A stretch of 64,000 nucleotides of DNA, taken from the NCBI GenBank assembly GCA_949297715.1, contig CASFTJ010000007.1:1-64000 (forward strand), in the 5' to 3' direction. This stretch comes from an uncultured bacterium. GTDB lineage: Bacteria; Cyanobacteriota; Vampirovibrionia; Gastranaerophilales; Gastranaerophilaceae. The position numbers were made by a program, and so were the translations under genes. This document shows, piece after piece, positions 44,352 through 54,001 of the stretch. How positions within the stretch are numbered: position 1 is the first letter of the stretch; every line of letters begins with the position of its first letter. Below the pieces are notes generated by a model. That model saw only the letters and a list, made by a program, of their open reading frames with translations. It ran no database searches and was not told the origin of the DNA.

Positions 44352-45326
44352 ATGATAATAAACAATTCACAAATTAACACATATAATTCTCAAAACTTCA
44401 ACGGCAAAATCATAGACTCACATACTCATTGCGGGAAATGGATTAACGACAAATTTTCTACAAATGATGTTTTAGAAATTTTCCATAAAAGATACAATAA
44501 TGGAAAAGATAAGCTTGAAAAAGTTATCATATCGAATTTGGACTGTATTATAAATAACCATAAAGCACAACCTTACAAAAATGAAATTCAAGGGAATCTT
44601 ATTTTACTCAAAGAATGTTTAAAAAATGATAAACTTATTCCGCTGGTTGTCTGCCAGCCTGGGTTTGGGTGTGCTGAAAATATAGAATTATTATTAAAGA
44701 CTTATCCGAACTTAATAAAAGGCTTAAAATTTCATCCGGCCTGCTTAAACATACCTGCAGACGACGTTCGTTACATTCCATATATGAAGCTTGCAGAACA
44801 ATATAAAAAACCCTGCCTGTTTCACTGTGAAGTTATAACGAATGATAACGGAAATATCATAAGAGGCGGTGTTTCTGATCCAAAGCGGATTTATGAAACT
44901 GCAAGACAAATTCCAAAGGTTCCCGTGATATTAGGTCATATGGGTTTAGGCGGAGAAAAATCTCATAAAGCAGGGATTAATACTCTTATTAATTCGATTG
45001 AAAACGGAGATGCAAATTTATATGCGGATTTAGCCTGGGTAGACTGGGCAAATCCTGAAAAACCGCATATTATAGAAGCAATCCGCAGACTTTCAAACAC
45101 TTCAAAAGGCGATAAAACAGAACGCTTGTTATTCGGAACCGATGCACCTTTGGGAGTTTTCGGAGAACAGGCTCTTAAACAGCCGAATGCTTATGGTGAG
45201 AATATTCAAAACATAAAACAAGCTATCAAAAACAATTTTGGAAGCGATGCCGATAAATTGATAAGCAGAATTTTTTATAGAAACAGTAAAAATTTATTCA
45301 AAATTCAATTAGATAAAAAAGTTTAG
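44352..45326 (+). CDS. Amidohydrolase-family metal-dependent hydrolase
   Basis: A 324-residue TIM-barrel hydrolase of the amidohydrolase-2 group. The metal-binding DSHTH (H24, H26) begins the barrel, GLKFHPACLNIP, LFHCE and VILGHMGLGG follow, and LLFGTDAPLG near residue 271 closes the metal site with its Asp. The substrate is unknown; decarboxylases and lactonases are members. A short Asn-rich leader NNSQINTYNSQNFNGK precedes the barrel, with FNGK similar to the FxG motif seen in two other proteins here. It ends 10 bases before the convergent DUF2971 gene. Confidence 0.8.
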   Translation: MIINNSQINTYNSQNFNGKIIDSHTHCGKWINDKFSTNDVLEIFHKRYNNGKDKLEKVIISNLDCIINNHKAQPYKNEIQGNLILLKECLKNDKLIPLVVCQPGFGCAENIELLLKTYPNLIKGLKFHPACLNIPADDVRYIPYMKLAEQYKKPCLFHCEVITNDNGNIIRGGVSDPKRIYETARQIPKVPVILGHMGLGGEKSHKAGINTLINSIENGDANLYADLAWVDWANPEKPHIIEAIRRLSNTSKGDKTERLLFGTDAPLGVFGEQALKQPNAYGENIQNIKQAIKNNFGSDADKLISRIFYRNSKNLFKIQLDKKV

Positions 45327-45336
45327 CGAAACATTT

Positions 45337-46254
45337 TTAATATCTCAAAGGAATTTTAGACCGATTAATGGTTTTCTTGTCATACCCGAAATTCGACAAC
45401 ATACGGCAGGTGCTTGTATAAAAAATATTTTCATCCAAAGTCGGCCCGATATTTATTGAATTTACGGTTTTTTTCAAGAATTTATATTCAATATACGGGA
45501 TAAAAAGCCCGTTTTTCTCAAAAATTTTCGTCTGCCTGTAAGAGTTTGCACTGTAGTTACTTATAAAAATAATACGGTATTCTTTTTCATCTTTGAAATA
45601 CGGATTTTTAAAGAACAAGCTGACTATACTCAAAATATCAGCAAGTTCAAAAAGAATATCCTGTTGTTTTTCGAGAATTTTCGGCGTAATTTTAGCACAA
45701 GCGATTTTTTCAAATTCTTTATTCCATTTTTCAAAAATAAGCTTCAAAATAGTCATTTGGGTTTCTTTAGAATAGATTACGTTGCCGTAGACAGAATGAA
45801 ATCCTTGTTTTTCCATATCGGCAATAAGATCTTTTTTGCAAAATCCGATATTGTAGCCTGTGTAAGTCTGTCCTTTAGAATAATTGTTCCAAAGCGTCAG
45901 GTTATCACTTTCTGTCGAAAATGAAATTGTATAATATTCGGATTTGTTATTAAAATTGTCCTGACCGTCAATAATATTTTTGTATTTTTTATAAAAATGC
46001 TCTTTAATTTTTGAGAATAATTCTTTGTTAAGCTCAGGCATTTCGTCAATAAGATTTCCGATAAGCTTATATGAATAAGTAACTTCCTCTTTGTCATTAA
46101 GATAAAGCGCGTTAGAAAACCTAATTGTCCCTGATTCAAGAATACTCAAAAGCTTTTCGGGCTTTGTATAGTGGTAAAGAATATGATTTGAACCATCGTC
46201 AAGCAGTTTTTTGACTTTCGGAATTTTTTTAAGCAAACCGTCATAATCAAGCAT
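45337..46254 (-). CDS. DUF2971 family protein
   Basis: A 305-residue soluble protein of the DUF2971 family. The family core is ILYHYTKPEKLLSILESGTI, then FSNALYLNDKEE, ISFSTESDNLTLWNNYS and DEKEYRIIF. Some DUF2971 proteins are suspected to be ADP-ribosyltransferase-like or to be linked to defence and toxin genes; nothing around here confirms it. GGGAG lies 11 bases before the ATG. The pgi terminator at 46326-46364 separates it from pgi, so it has its own transcript. Confidence 0.8.
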   Translation of the reverse strand: MLDYDGLLKKIPKVKKLLDDGSNHILYHYTKPEKLLSILESGTIRFSNALYLNDKEEVTYSYKLIGNLIDEMPELNKELFSKIKEHFYKKYKNIIDGQDNFNNKSEYYTISFSTESDNLTLWNNYSKGQTYTGYNIGFCKKDLIADMEKQGFHSVYGNVIYSKETQMTILKLIFEKWNKEFEKIACAKITPKILEKQQDILFELADILSIVSLFFKNPYFKDEKEYRIIFISNYSANSYRQTKIFEKNGLFIPYIEYKFLKKTVNSINIGPTLDENIFYTSTCRMLSNFGYDKKTINRSKIPLRY

Positions 46255-46325
46255 TTTTCATAACTCCCAATAAATCTATGCCTATATTATAACATATTTT
46301 AAGCAAAAAAATAACATCTGAAATA

Positions 46326-46364
46326 AAAACACCATTTTGCTGTTTATTCACAAAACGGTGTTTT
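46326..46364 (-). terminator. Terminator after pgi
   Basis: AAAACACC-TTTTG and CAAAA-GGTGTTTT form a long stem interrupted by one mismatch. On the minus strand TTTTTATTT follows. Confidence 0.75.
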
Positions 46365-46438
46365 ATAATATGTTTTAAGCCGTTAAATTTTGCTATCAAT
46401 AAAATATTTCTAATTCAGCAAAATCCAAAAAGCTTATA

Positions 46439-47749
46439 TTATTTTGAAACTCTTCCCGGAACAACAACTCCGCCTTTCAAATTCTTTTTGTAGAATTCAA
46501 CGTGCGGCTGAAGAACGCTATCAAGAACTTCAGGGAAAGCAATTCCTTTGGTAATTTTCTCAACAATTTCCTGATAAACGGTAGCATAAGCTCTTAGTTG
46601 AGTCATAGCCCCTGCAGCTTCAGGAGTTAAGCCCATTTTAAGAGTGTCGATATGTTCACAGAAAAATGCGCCTGATACTTCATAAGATTTGCAAAGTGCG
46701 CCGATGTAACTTTCTGCATTTTCTCTGCATTCGCCGTTATCATTCGGAACAGTAAGCGCAAAAACAAGCTTGTTTGCAGGATTAAAATGAGCTTCCGCAC
46801 TGTGGTGCATTGCATCGGGGACTTTTGCAACCTGTTTTAAAGTATCTTTTACGGATTCATTCTGCATTTGAGCGTGCCAGTAAACTGTGTTTTCAAAAAT
46901 TGAACCCATATATTGATGAACTGAAGCTTCAATTCCGTTCAATTTTGCATCTGCCCAAAAAATACCTTCTTTTAATGCAATATTGTTTTCCAAATCGTCA
47001 GAAAGCGAAATTTTAGAAACTTCCTGAGCAGCAGAAAGCATTTTAACCATATCTTCTTTTTTCATGCCTGCATAAGCCAAAGTAAACAAAGCATGATCGT
47101 CAAAAGCAGAAAATCTTCCGCCAACATCATCGTGAATGTACAAATCACCCAGCCAGCCGTTTTCGTTAGAAGTTCTTCTCAATTCGCTTTTTTCTTTGTT
47201 AGCATCGGTAACTGCGATAAAATGTTTAGCAGCTAACTTTTCAGCCTCAGCTTGGCTGTTGCCTTGAGCTTTGTATTCATCAATTAACATTTGCTGTATT
47301 CTCAAAAATCCGTCTTTTGTTTCAAAAGTCGAACCTGATTTTGAAGCAATCATATAGTTTGATGAAGTAACCTTGTTGCCCATTCTGTATAAAAATCTTT
47401 CAAAACTTGCAGAATCAACATCTGAATAAAAAGCAATTTTATCCTGACAAATGTTTAAACCGTTAATGCTTAACATATGTTCTACAGTATGCTTTGAACC
47501 TCCGATACCCATAACGCTAAGTCTTTCGCAGCCTGTTTGCGCTTTTAATTTTTCTGCAAGCGTATAAATTTCATCAACTCTTTTAATCTGTTCTTGCGGA
47601 AGATTTACCCAATTAAGAAACTGACCTTTTTGATTAGCTCTTTTTGAAAATTCTCCAACAAATTTTGATACATTACCTTCATATTTTGAAAAATCAAAAC
47701 CGTAAAAATCACAGGTTAAACCTGATTTACAAATACATGCCTGAGTCAT
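46439..47749 (-). CDS. pgi: Glucose-6-phosphate isomerase
   Basis: Pgi converts glucose-6-phosphate and fructose-6-phosphate in the cytoplasm, at the entrance to glycolysis and the exit of gluconeogenesis. VMGIGGSKHTVEHML (phosphate binding) lies near residue 79, SKSGSTFETKDGFL near 134, and VGGRFSAFDDHALFTLAYAG near 210. The family's glutamate and lysine region is visible near FENTVYWHAQMQNESV. At 436 residues it is the shorter bacterial form. AAAAGGAGAG precedes the ATG. The start is at 47749. Confidence 0.94.
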   Translation of the reverse strand: MTQACICKSGLTCDFYGFDFSKYEGNVSKFVGEFSKRANQKGQFLNWVNLPQEQIKRVDEIYTLAEKLKAQTGCERLSVMGIGGSKHTVEHMLSINGLNICQDKIAFYSDVDSASFERFLYRMGNKVTSSNYMIASKSGSTFETKDGFLRIQQMLIDEYKAQGNSQAEAEKLAAKHFIAVTDANKEKSELRRTSNENGWLGDLYIHDDVGGRFSAFDDHALFTLAYAGMKKEDMVKMLSAAQEVSKISLSDDLENNIALKEGIFWADAKLNGIEASVHQYMGSIFENTVYWHAQMQNESVKDTLKQVAKVPDAMHHSAEAHFNPANKLVFALTVPNDNGECRENAESYIGALCKSYEVSGAFFCEHIDTLKMGLTPEAAGAMTQLRAYATVYQEIVEKITKGIAFPEVLDSVLQPHVEFYKKNLKGGVVVPGRVSK

Positions 47750-47805
47750 TTTGTACTCTCCTTTTAATTTTCATTTAGCCAATAATATATTAACATAAAA
47801 AGATT

Positions 47806-48708
47806 TTACACTAAGTGTCTGATATATCTTTTAATTTTTGATTTTAAAGTCGAATCTTTTATTCCTTTTTTAACAGAAACCATCTGACAGTTTTCCGGCT
47901 GTGTTGCACGGGGATAATTCACATCCTTCGGCCCAAAAAGCATTGCATATCCGACTTTGTAATTTTCAGGAATTTCAAGATGATCACAAAGTTCAGGAAA
48001 AATTCTTAAAACAGCATAAGCTAATCCGCACCAGCAAGTTCCGATTCCCATACTTTGTGCATAAAGTTCAAAATACGAAAGCGCAATAACAGGATCTATT
48101 GCGGCACAAGGTGCATCGGCAGGAGTTGACACTACAACCATGTGAGGTGCACCTCTAAAGATTATGTCTTCTCCCTTCAAAAAAGCATCCTTATATCGCT
48201 CAAACTTCTTAGTCGCAAAATTGATTACAGGAGATGTAATTCCGTTTAAAATAATATTTCTTTTGTCACAGCAGGAAAGAATCCTTAAAAGTTTTCCGTT
48301 TGTGTAATCCCTCACCTCATCCATAACCTCGACATCATCAATAAATGAAAAATGAAGTCTGTGATCATTTACACCTGTCGGAACCCAATTAAGCATATTT
48401 TTTAATTTTTCTATTACTTCCCTATCAAGATTTTCACGCTTATAATGCCTGTCACTTCTTCTGTTTTTAATCAAATTCAAAACTTGTTCACCGTCCGGAA
48501 AATTATTCGGCAAATCGGAATCCTCAGGGTTTTTCCCCATAATTGATAATGCCCCGACCGGACAAACCGCCATACAATGCTGACATTTTTTACACTTGCT
48601 TTCATCCAAAACTATCTTTTTATTTTCGTCAAACTTAAGTGCTTTTCCTAAACAATCATTCACACATTTTCCGCAGTGAATACATTTTTCATTTATACTA
48701 AATTCCAT
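47806..48708 (-). CDS. Ferredoxin-nitroreductase fusion
   Basis: A 300-residue flavoprotein in two parts. The N-terminus carries two 4Fe-4S motifs, CIHCGKCVNDCLGKA and CKKCQHCMAVCPVGA. The rest is a nitroreductase-type FMN domain (IKNRRSDRHYKRENLDREVI near residue 86, WVPTGVNDHRLHF, and GIGTCWCGLAYAVLR near 220). Proteins of this kind use reduced ferredoxin for FMN-dependent reduction of nitro or quinone compounds. The ATG at 48708 with AAGGTGG before it is preferred to a GTG nine bases upstream. The gene is divergent from the DUF4145 gene. Confidence 0.9.
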   Translation of the reverse strand: MEFSINEKCIHCGKCVNDCLGKALKFDENKKIVLDESKCKKCQHCMAVCPVGALSIMGKNPEDSDLPNNFPDGEQVLNLIKNRRSDRHYKRENLDREVIEKLKNMLNWVPTGVNDHRLHFSFIDDVEVMDEVRDYTNGKLLRILSCCDKRNIILNGITSPVINFATKKFERYKDAFLKGEDIIFRGAPHMVVVSTPADAPCAAIDPVIALSYFELYAQSMGIGTCWCGLAYAVLRIFPELCDHLEIPENYKVGYAMLFGPKDVNYPRATQPENCQMVSVKKGIKDSTLKSKIKRYIRHLV

Positions 48709-48822
48709 ATTTACCACCTTAAAATTACATTGCTACACAACCATTTTGACCGTAAAAACAAAATAAAATCAATACTTGCCGCAAAAATATTTTTACGTGA
48801 TAATAATTTGCGGAGATTGAGA

Positions 48823-49503
48823 ATGGCAACAAATTTTGATTTTCTAAAAAGTACCGATAAAAACCTTTTTGATATAATTACGGAAGCCGAAAAGCTTTAT
48901 CGTGACGAATATTTTGAACAGTGTATGACACAGACAAGAAGGTTTGCCGAAAATGTCTGTAAAGATGTTCTCGGAAACAGAAGAACTTCTGAGGAAACTT
49001 TCGATGATATGCTTGCAACACTAAAAGACAAAGCCGAAGGTAATCCGCAGGAAAAAGAATTTCTGGATGATTTGTATTTTTTAAAAAGAAAAGGCAACAA
49101 ATCTACCCACTCCTCAACAGTTAAAAAAGACGGTATAACAGCTTTAGAATGCCTTCAAAGAGCTTTTGAAGTCGCAATAAGTTATTCTGTATATAAAAAC
49201 GGCCCGAGTGAAAAATTATTAAAAATGCAATACGATACGGAGCTTCTTGTAACTGGCAAAAAAAATAAATCTCTTGCCGAAAGATACAACGAGAAAAAAA
49301 TTCAATATAAAAAAACAAAATTAAAAGAACCCTCTCAAAAAAAATCCGTATCCGCTAAAAAAATTCAAAAACAAAAATCAAAACCCGCAAAATCCAAAAC
49401 TAAACCCAAAATTCCCGTATTCGGTATTGTAATGCTGATAGCTTTTACGATATCCTTAACAATTATCGGATTTTTATTTTTAACGTCACTAAGACCATAT
49501 TAA
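48823..49503 (+). CDS. DUF4145-like protein with a C-terminal membrane helix
   Basis: The 226-residue product has an N-terminal DUF4145-like helical domain, AEKLYRDEYFEQCMTQTRRF then FLDDLYFLKRKGNKSTHSS. DUF4145 is often found in restriction or defence proteins, but also alone. A Lys-rich linker and one membrane segment (IPVFGIVMLIAFTISLTIIG) end it, so the domain faces the cytoplasm. CGGAGATTGAGA lies before the ATG at 48823; a longer frame upstream lacks a ribosome site. It is followed 15 bases later by a TPR gene. Confidence 0.75.
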   Translation: MATNFDFLKSTDKNLFDIITEAEKLYRDEYFEQCMTQTRRFAENVCKDVLGNRRTSEETFDDMLATLKDKAEGNPQEKEFLDDLYFLKRKGNKSTHSSTVKKDGITALECLQRAFEVAISYSVYKNGPSEKLLKMQYDTELLVTGKKNKSLAERYNEKKIQYKKTKLKEPSQKKSVSAKKIQKQKSKPAKSKTKPKIPVFGIVMLIAFTISLTIIGFLFLTSLRPY

Positions 49504-49518
49504 AACAAAGAGGCAAAC

Positions 49519-50007
49519 ATGGACGATTACAAAACTTATCTTGATGAAGGGATTCAAAATATAAATAACGGCAAATTTTTAGATGCAATAGAAAAAATTA
49601 ACAAATCAATAGAATTAAAAAATGATTGGGACATTTCATATTTTTACAGAGCCGTCGCAAATCAGGCATTGGAAAAATATAATGACGCAATGCTTGATTA
49701 TACAAAAACAATTCAACTTAATGACAAGATGACAGATGCTTATTACAACCGCGCAAATATAATCCTCAGCCGCAAAGACATCGAAAATCCAAACATAGAA
49801 AATGCAGTTAAAGATCTGGAAAAAGCACTTAAACTTGATCCTAAATTTGTCGATGCTTTATTTGCAATGGCTGCTGCGCAAAAAAAACTCGGAAATTACC
49901 ATAAATCTCTTGAATATCTTGAAAAACTTCTTGAAATTGAACCGAATGCAATTTATGCAAAAGCATTAAAAAAACTTCTGCTTCAAAAATATATTGTAAA
50001 AAATTAA
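49519..50007 (+). CDS. TPR-repeat protein
   Basis: A 162-residue protein built of TPR units: GKFLDAIEKINKSIELKNDW, YNDAMLDYTKTIQLNDKMTD, then a YNRANIILSRKDIENPNIEN unit and LGNYHKSLEYLEKLLEIEPN. Repeats of this type hold protein partners. No signal or membrane segment is seen, so it is cytoplasmic. GAGGCAAAC serves as a weak ribosome site. It follows the DUF4145-like membrane protein and probably assists it. Confidence 0.78.
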   Translation: MDDYKTYLDEGIQNINNGKFLDAIEKINKSIELKNDWDISYFYRAVANQALEKYNDAMLDYTKTIQLNDKMTDAYYNRANIILSRKDIENPNIENAVKDLEKALKLDPKFVDALFAMAAAQKKLGNYHKSLEYLEKLLEIEPNAIYAKALKKLLLQKYIVKN

Positions 50008-50090
50008 AATAATCTTTACATTTAGCACTTGAAATTTTTTTTTGTTTTTTAAAGAATATATTTGGAAAAAATTATAAGGATTTATAGAAT

Positions 50091-50846
50091 ATGCATTTAA
50101 CCCGAATCGGAGCGCGTGTGCGCTATAGTCGTATGAATTTAAGAAAATTCACCCCGCAAAAAATAATCAAAGAAAAAGTAAATAATTCTGCAATTAAAAA
50201 AGTTGTTCCTGTAACAATGTTGGTTGCAGAATCCGTTACACCACTTTCAGGACACGCTCAAAGTCTTATGAAATTAGAGTCCGAAATATCTAATTTTTCA
50301 CGTTTTGAACTTCCGAAATTTGCAGGAGTTCCTATTAAAATTGAAGAAAAAGCTTATCCCTATCCTTTAAGTAAATTATCTCTGGATCCGAAAAATAAAT
50401 TTAACAAAAATTCCAAGTTTTTACGCTCCGAATATCCGGGCACAGCAGAAGAACTTGATTATTTTATTGAAAAACTGATCCCGAAAAAAAACGGAACTAA
50501 AAAATATAACCCTTTCTACAAAAAAGGACAAGCTTTCATTGATGCCGGTAAAAAATACCAGGTGAATCCGACATTTCTTGTTGCAATAGCAATGCAAGAA
50601 TCAGGCATAGGAACATCCTCAGCCGCACTTAAAAAGAATAATATTGGCGGAATTATGACAAAAGGCGGACATAAAAAATTTGAAAATGTCGAAGCTTGTA
50701 TTGATAATATGGCTGAAATAATTAATAAAAGGATTAATGAACATTTAACAACTGTAGAAGCCATCGGCCACTCAGGCAAGTATTGCGCTAAGTCTGCAGG
50801 CAATCAATGGGTTAAAAATGTTATGTTTTATGTAAATAAAATGTAG
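50091..50846 (+). CDS. Glucosaminidase-type peptidoglycan hydrolase
   Basis: A 251-residue protein whose C-terminal half is a glucosaminidase/lysozyme-like domain: QVNPTFLVAIAMQESGIGTS with the likely catalytic Glu in MQESG, then ALKKNNIGGIMTKGGHKKFE and a helical end with GKYCAKSAGNQW. Such enzymes cut the glycan strand of the cell wall. The N-terminus is basic with VVPVTMLVAESVTPLSGHAQ, possibly a weak signal peptide with cleavage after HAQ, though this is uncertain. The gene is alone, convergent with the unknown 415-aa gene. Confidence 0.78.
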   Translation: MHLTRIGARVRYSRMNLRKFTPQKIIKEKVNNSAIKKVVPVTMLVAESVTPLSGHAQSLMKLESEISNFSRFELPKFAGVPIKIEEKAYPYPLSKLSLDPKNKFNKNSKFLRSEYPGTAEELDYFIEKLIPKKNGTKKYNPFYKKGQAFIDAGKKYQVNPTFLVAIAMQESGIGTSSAALKKNNIGGIMTKGGHKKFENVEACIDNMAEIINKRINEHLTTVEAIGHSGKYCAKSAGNQWVKNVMFYVNKM

Positions 50847-50851
50847 CTTTA

Positions 50852-52099
50852 TTATTCAACTAAAACTTTGTTCAATTGTTTATACTGTTCATTTTCAACA
50901 GGATCATTTTCGAAATATTTTGTAAATTTCGGATTGTCGTTGTCTTTCGAAACAGCTTTAATTATATCCTTTACTAGCTCGAACTTTTCATCCGGATTCA
51001 TTTGAGAATATTCCCTTGCCAAAGTTTTTCTTAATTGCAACTTAGCTTTAATAGGTTCTTGTCCTGTAGAAATAAGTTTGTCATGAGCACTCATTCTTGA
51101 AACATTTGTGTATTGGCCAAATTCCGACAACCTGATTGCATAATATAATGTGTTATAATAACTTTTGTTCTTTATCAGATTTTTACCGTCACGAACTGAT
51201 TCTATAAAATAAGCGAAATTCTTTGCAAATTCTTTCGTAACACCGTTTCCGGGCAAAACCCTTGTTAAATTTATGTTGAAATATCCGCCCCTTAACGGAT
51301 CGGTTTCATATTCCAACATGCCCTTCATATAATTCTTAACCCCGTCTGCAAACCACAATTTCTTTGCTCTTTCATCAACCATATCTAAACAGTGATGAAC
51401 CTGCTCCATTGTGTATACTTCCGGAAAATTATCCGCCTTATTTAAACTCAAAATCCTCTGATCTGTATTGAACCAAAGATTTCCTTTAAAATGATTTACA
51501 ACTTCCGTATCGGAAAGAGAAGATGCATTACGCAAAACTACAAAGGATTTATTCAAACCGCTTCCGGGAAATGCCCTTCTTAAAGCAACAGAACAAGTCG
51601 GATCATATCCTGCAGCTATTATCTTTACACCACCAGCAACTCTTTCCGCTGCCTGATAAACACGAGTTATAAACTCCTGTTCTATCCTTTCAGATACAGT
51701 ATTAAGATTTGGAAATCCTGTTACTTGTTCAAAATGTTTTACAAAACCTTCCTTCATTTCTGGCGTTAATTTGTCTAAAAATTCAAAGTTTTGCGCACGT
51801 ATAATCTTGTTTTCAGGATATTTGAAATCATCCAATGCTTCATAATATGGTGCATATTTCAATTTTTCCCACTGTTTTATTGCATCATCCAATGATCTTA
51901 TCGTAACTTTTTTAAGCGCATGAGTTACACCGGTAAATGATGTATTCTGGTTATTTTTAATATTTGTTTGTCTTAAAAATGTATCTTTGTTTATTAAATT
52001 TTTATTGTTAATATATAAGTTTGAATTTGGTTTTGTATTATTATTATTTATATTTCCGTATTTATTAAAGTAAATGTTATTTGTTAATGTAATGTTCAT
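50852..52099 (-). CDS. Unknown 415-aa protein with an Asn-rich leader
   Basis: I do not recognise the family. The first 50 residues are Asn-rich (NKYGNINNNNTKPNSNLYIN), followed by NTSFTGVTHALKKV. The body is a soluble alpha/beta protein with a basic patch, TRVYQAAERVAGGVKIIAAG, then AFPGSGLNKSFVVLRNASSL and two long helical blocks. No signal peptide, membrane segment or metal motif is found. AAGGTGG precedes the ATG. It lies 9 bases after the PHP gene in the same orientation and is likely co-transcribed with it. Confidence 0.65.
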   Translation of the reverse strand: MNITLTNNIYFNKYGNINNNNTKPNSNLYINNKNLINKDTFLRQTNIKNNQNTSFTGVTHALKKVTIRSLDDAIKQWEKLKYAPYYEALDDFKYPENKIIRAQNFEFLDKLTPEMKEGFVKHFEQVTGFPNLNTVSERIEQEFITRVYQAAERVAGGVKIIAAGYDPTCSVALRRAFPGSGLNKSFVVLRNASSLSDTEVVNHFKGNLWFNTDQRILSLNKADNFPEVYTMEQVHHCLDMVDERAKKLWFADGVKNYMKGMLEYETDPLRGGYFNINLTRVLPGNGVTKEFAKNFAYFIESVRDGKNLIKNKSYYNTLYYAIRLSEFGQYTNVSRMSAHDKLISTGQEPIKAKLQLRKTLAREYSQMNPDEKFELVKDIIKAVSKDNDNPKFTKYFENDPVENEQYKQLNKVLVE

Positions 52100-52108
52100 T
52101 CTTCCACC

Positions 52109-53464
52109 TTATGTTATTACTTCAAATAATTTCCCTTTATGATTGTCTTGTCCGCCAAGGTTTAAAAGTCCTAGCTGTTCTGTTTGTTTTTGAAGTGATT
52201 CTATAATATCAGGGCTAATTCGACTATCATAAGCCTGATGGTAAGATTCACTTGCTTTTATTAATCCTTTTGAATTTTCAACAAAATATTTCAAAGTTTC
52301 TGCGGGGTTTTCAACTTTTTCTGACAAATATGCAGGCTGCGAAAATGCCATAAATACCCCTTTTTCATCTTTAAATGCTTCTATTACTTCCTCAAAAGTA
52401 TTTTCGCCAGAAGCTACAAGTTTACCGTTTTCAAAGTGCGGAGCATATTTTTCGAATATAACTTGAAAATCATCTGATTCTCCTATATTTATCGGCAATT
52501 TTCTCTTAGCACGCAAAATTTCCACCGATGCCCCCTTAGAATCTTCCATTATTTGGCTGTACAAAGTTTCCGGATTCTGATTTATCTTACGAGCATATTG
52601 CGTTACGGCATGCTTTGTCTGCAAATAATGATAAGCCTTCCAGTGGAGATTCATCATATTTCCATATTTTTCATATTCGTAGTATTTAGAAAACTCCTCA
52701 ATAGAAAATTTTGCTAGTAAATTTAAATTTTTTGCATCATTTATAAAATTATTTAACATATCCGCTCTTTTTTGGCTGATTTTATTAAGAAATTCATTTA
52801 TTTTTGGCGAATAAGGATTGATCCCATATACAAGAAGCTTTGAAATTTCGCATTCGTTATCGGATTTTGGAGCGCTATGAGCAAAACTTACTTCTATTGC
52901 AGGCACAAAATCAAGACTTTTATATCTTGCAGGATTACCGGCTATTATATTTATAGCTTCTTTTAACCCATTTACGGTATCATGGTCAGTTAGAGCGTAA
53001 ATGAATTTGTTTTTTGTTCTTGCATACAGCGAATCAGCGTAATCAGTTGCATCATCAAGAAGATTTTTTACTAATCCTGCACCGTCGGAATAGTTTGAAT
53101 GGCTGTGCAAATCCGCTCTGTAAACACCTTTTTTCATGTTGTCTGCTGTTGCTTCGTAACTTGCCTTTTTTAATCTCGGAAGCATTTTTAACAATTCTTC
53201 CCCACTCATAATACAGGACAAACGACTGGGATTAACCTGACTTTCAGAAAGTTTACTCATTGAGCCTGCTATTGATTTCGCAAGTTTTGAAATAGGTCTT
53301 CCTTTTGAAACGTATATAACTCCCAAACCTGCTGCCAGTACGGCTGATGAGTATGTTATTGCCTTATGTTCACTGTAAAAAATTTCAGCTTTACTTGGCG
53401 GTAATATTACTCTATGCCGCGCCATTGAAATATTGTTGCTTGAATTTACTCCTGAGACCTTCAT
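52109..53464 (-). CDS. PHP-domain phosphoesterase
   Basis: A 451-residue protein of the PHP family, which hydrolyses phosphoesters (for example histidinol-phosphate or nucleoside phosphates) using a trinuclear metal site. The metal motifs are RADLHSHSNYSDGA near residue 116, ALTDHDTVNGL near 155, FVPAIEVSFAHS near 185 and GGQDNHKG near the C-terminus. An N-terminal hydrophobic segment ITYSSAVLAAGLGVIYVSKG may anchor it to the membrane. The polypeptide is longer than single-domain PHP enzymes, with an extra helical block at 220-330. AAAGGA precedes the ATG. Confidence 0.8.
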   Translation of the reverse strand: MKVSGVNSSNNISMARHRVILPPSKAEIFYSEHKAITYSSAVLAAGLGVIYVSKGRPISKLAKSIAGSMSKLSESQVNPSRLSCIMSGEELLKMLPRLKKASYEATADNMKKGVYRADLHSHSNYSDGAGLVKNLLDDATDYADSLYARTKNKFIYALTDHDTVNGLKEAINIIAGNPARYKSLDFVPAIEVSFAHSAPKSDNECEISKLLVYGINPYSPKINEFLNKISQKRADMLNNFINDAKNLNLLAKFSIEEFSKYYEYEKYGNMMNLHWKAYHYLQTKHAVTQYARKINQNPETLYSQIMEDSKGASVEILRAKRKLPINIGESDDFQVIFEKYAPHFENGKLVASGENTFEEVIEAFKDEKGVFMAFSQPAYLSEKVENPAETLKYFVENSKGLIKASESYHQAYDSRISPDIIESLQKQTEQLGLLNLGGQDNHKGKLFEVIT

Positions 53465-54001
53465 TTTCCTTTACCCTAACACTTATTTCCACACTTTTAT
53501 GTTTATTTAAAACAAATATTTTGTTTTTAGCTATTCCACAACAAGACCTGTTTTTTATTATATTTTTTTCCAACAAAAAAAACGTTTAAAATTTTAATTA
53601 ATTCTAATACAAAAAAAATAAAAAAGAAAGTTGTTTACATAAATTTATATTTTTATTTTTATATTTTTTAATTATTTTTTTTTGCTTTAATTTTTTATAT
53701 TTAAATTTAGATTAAAAAATTTTATTTTTTTTTGAAAAAATAATAAAAAATTTACAAAATTTCTGCTTTTTTTACCTTAGTAAAATGCAAGCAAATTAAC
53801 ATTTTACATCATATTATATTTAATTTTTTTATTAACTTTTTTTAAAAAATTTTCTTTTTAAAAACTTGATGTTAAATTATCAATATAAAATTCAAAAAAT
53901 ATAAAAAATTTTAACAAAAATAAAAAAACCTTTATATAGAGGATGTCATTAAAAAAAAACTAAACTATATTTAAATCACTTACTTAACAAGGAGGTTAAC
54001 T
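53465..54001. other. 537-bp extremely AT-rich interval
   Basis: No gene on either strand. From about 53600 to 53960 nearly every base is A or T in long homopolymer-like runs. Such curved, low-melting DNA often sits upstream of strongly expressed genes. No clean -35/-10 pair was found; TTGATG at 53866 with TATAAA 12 bases later is too close. The interval carries the upstream region of the repeat-protein gene at 54002. Confidence 0.5.
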
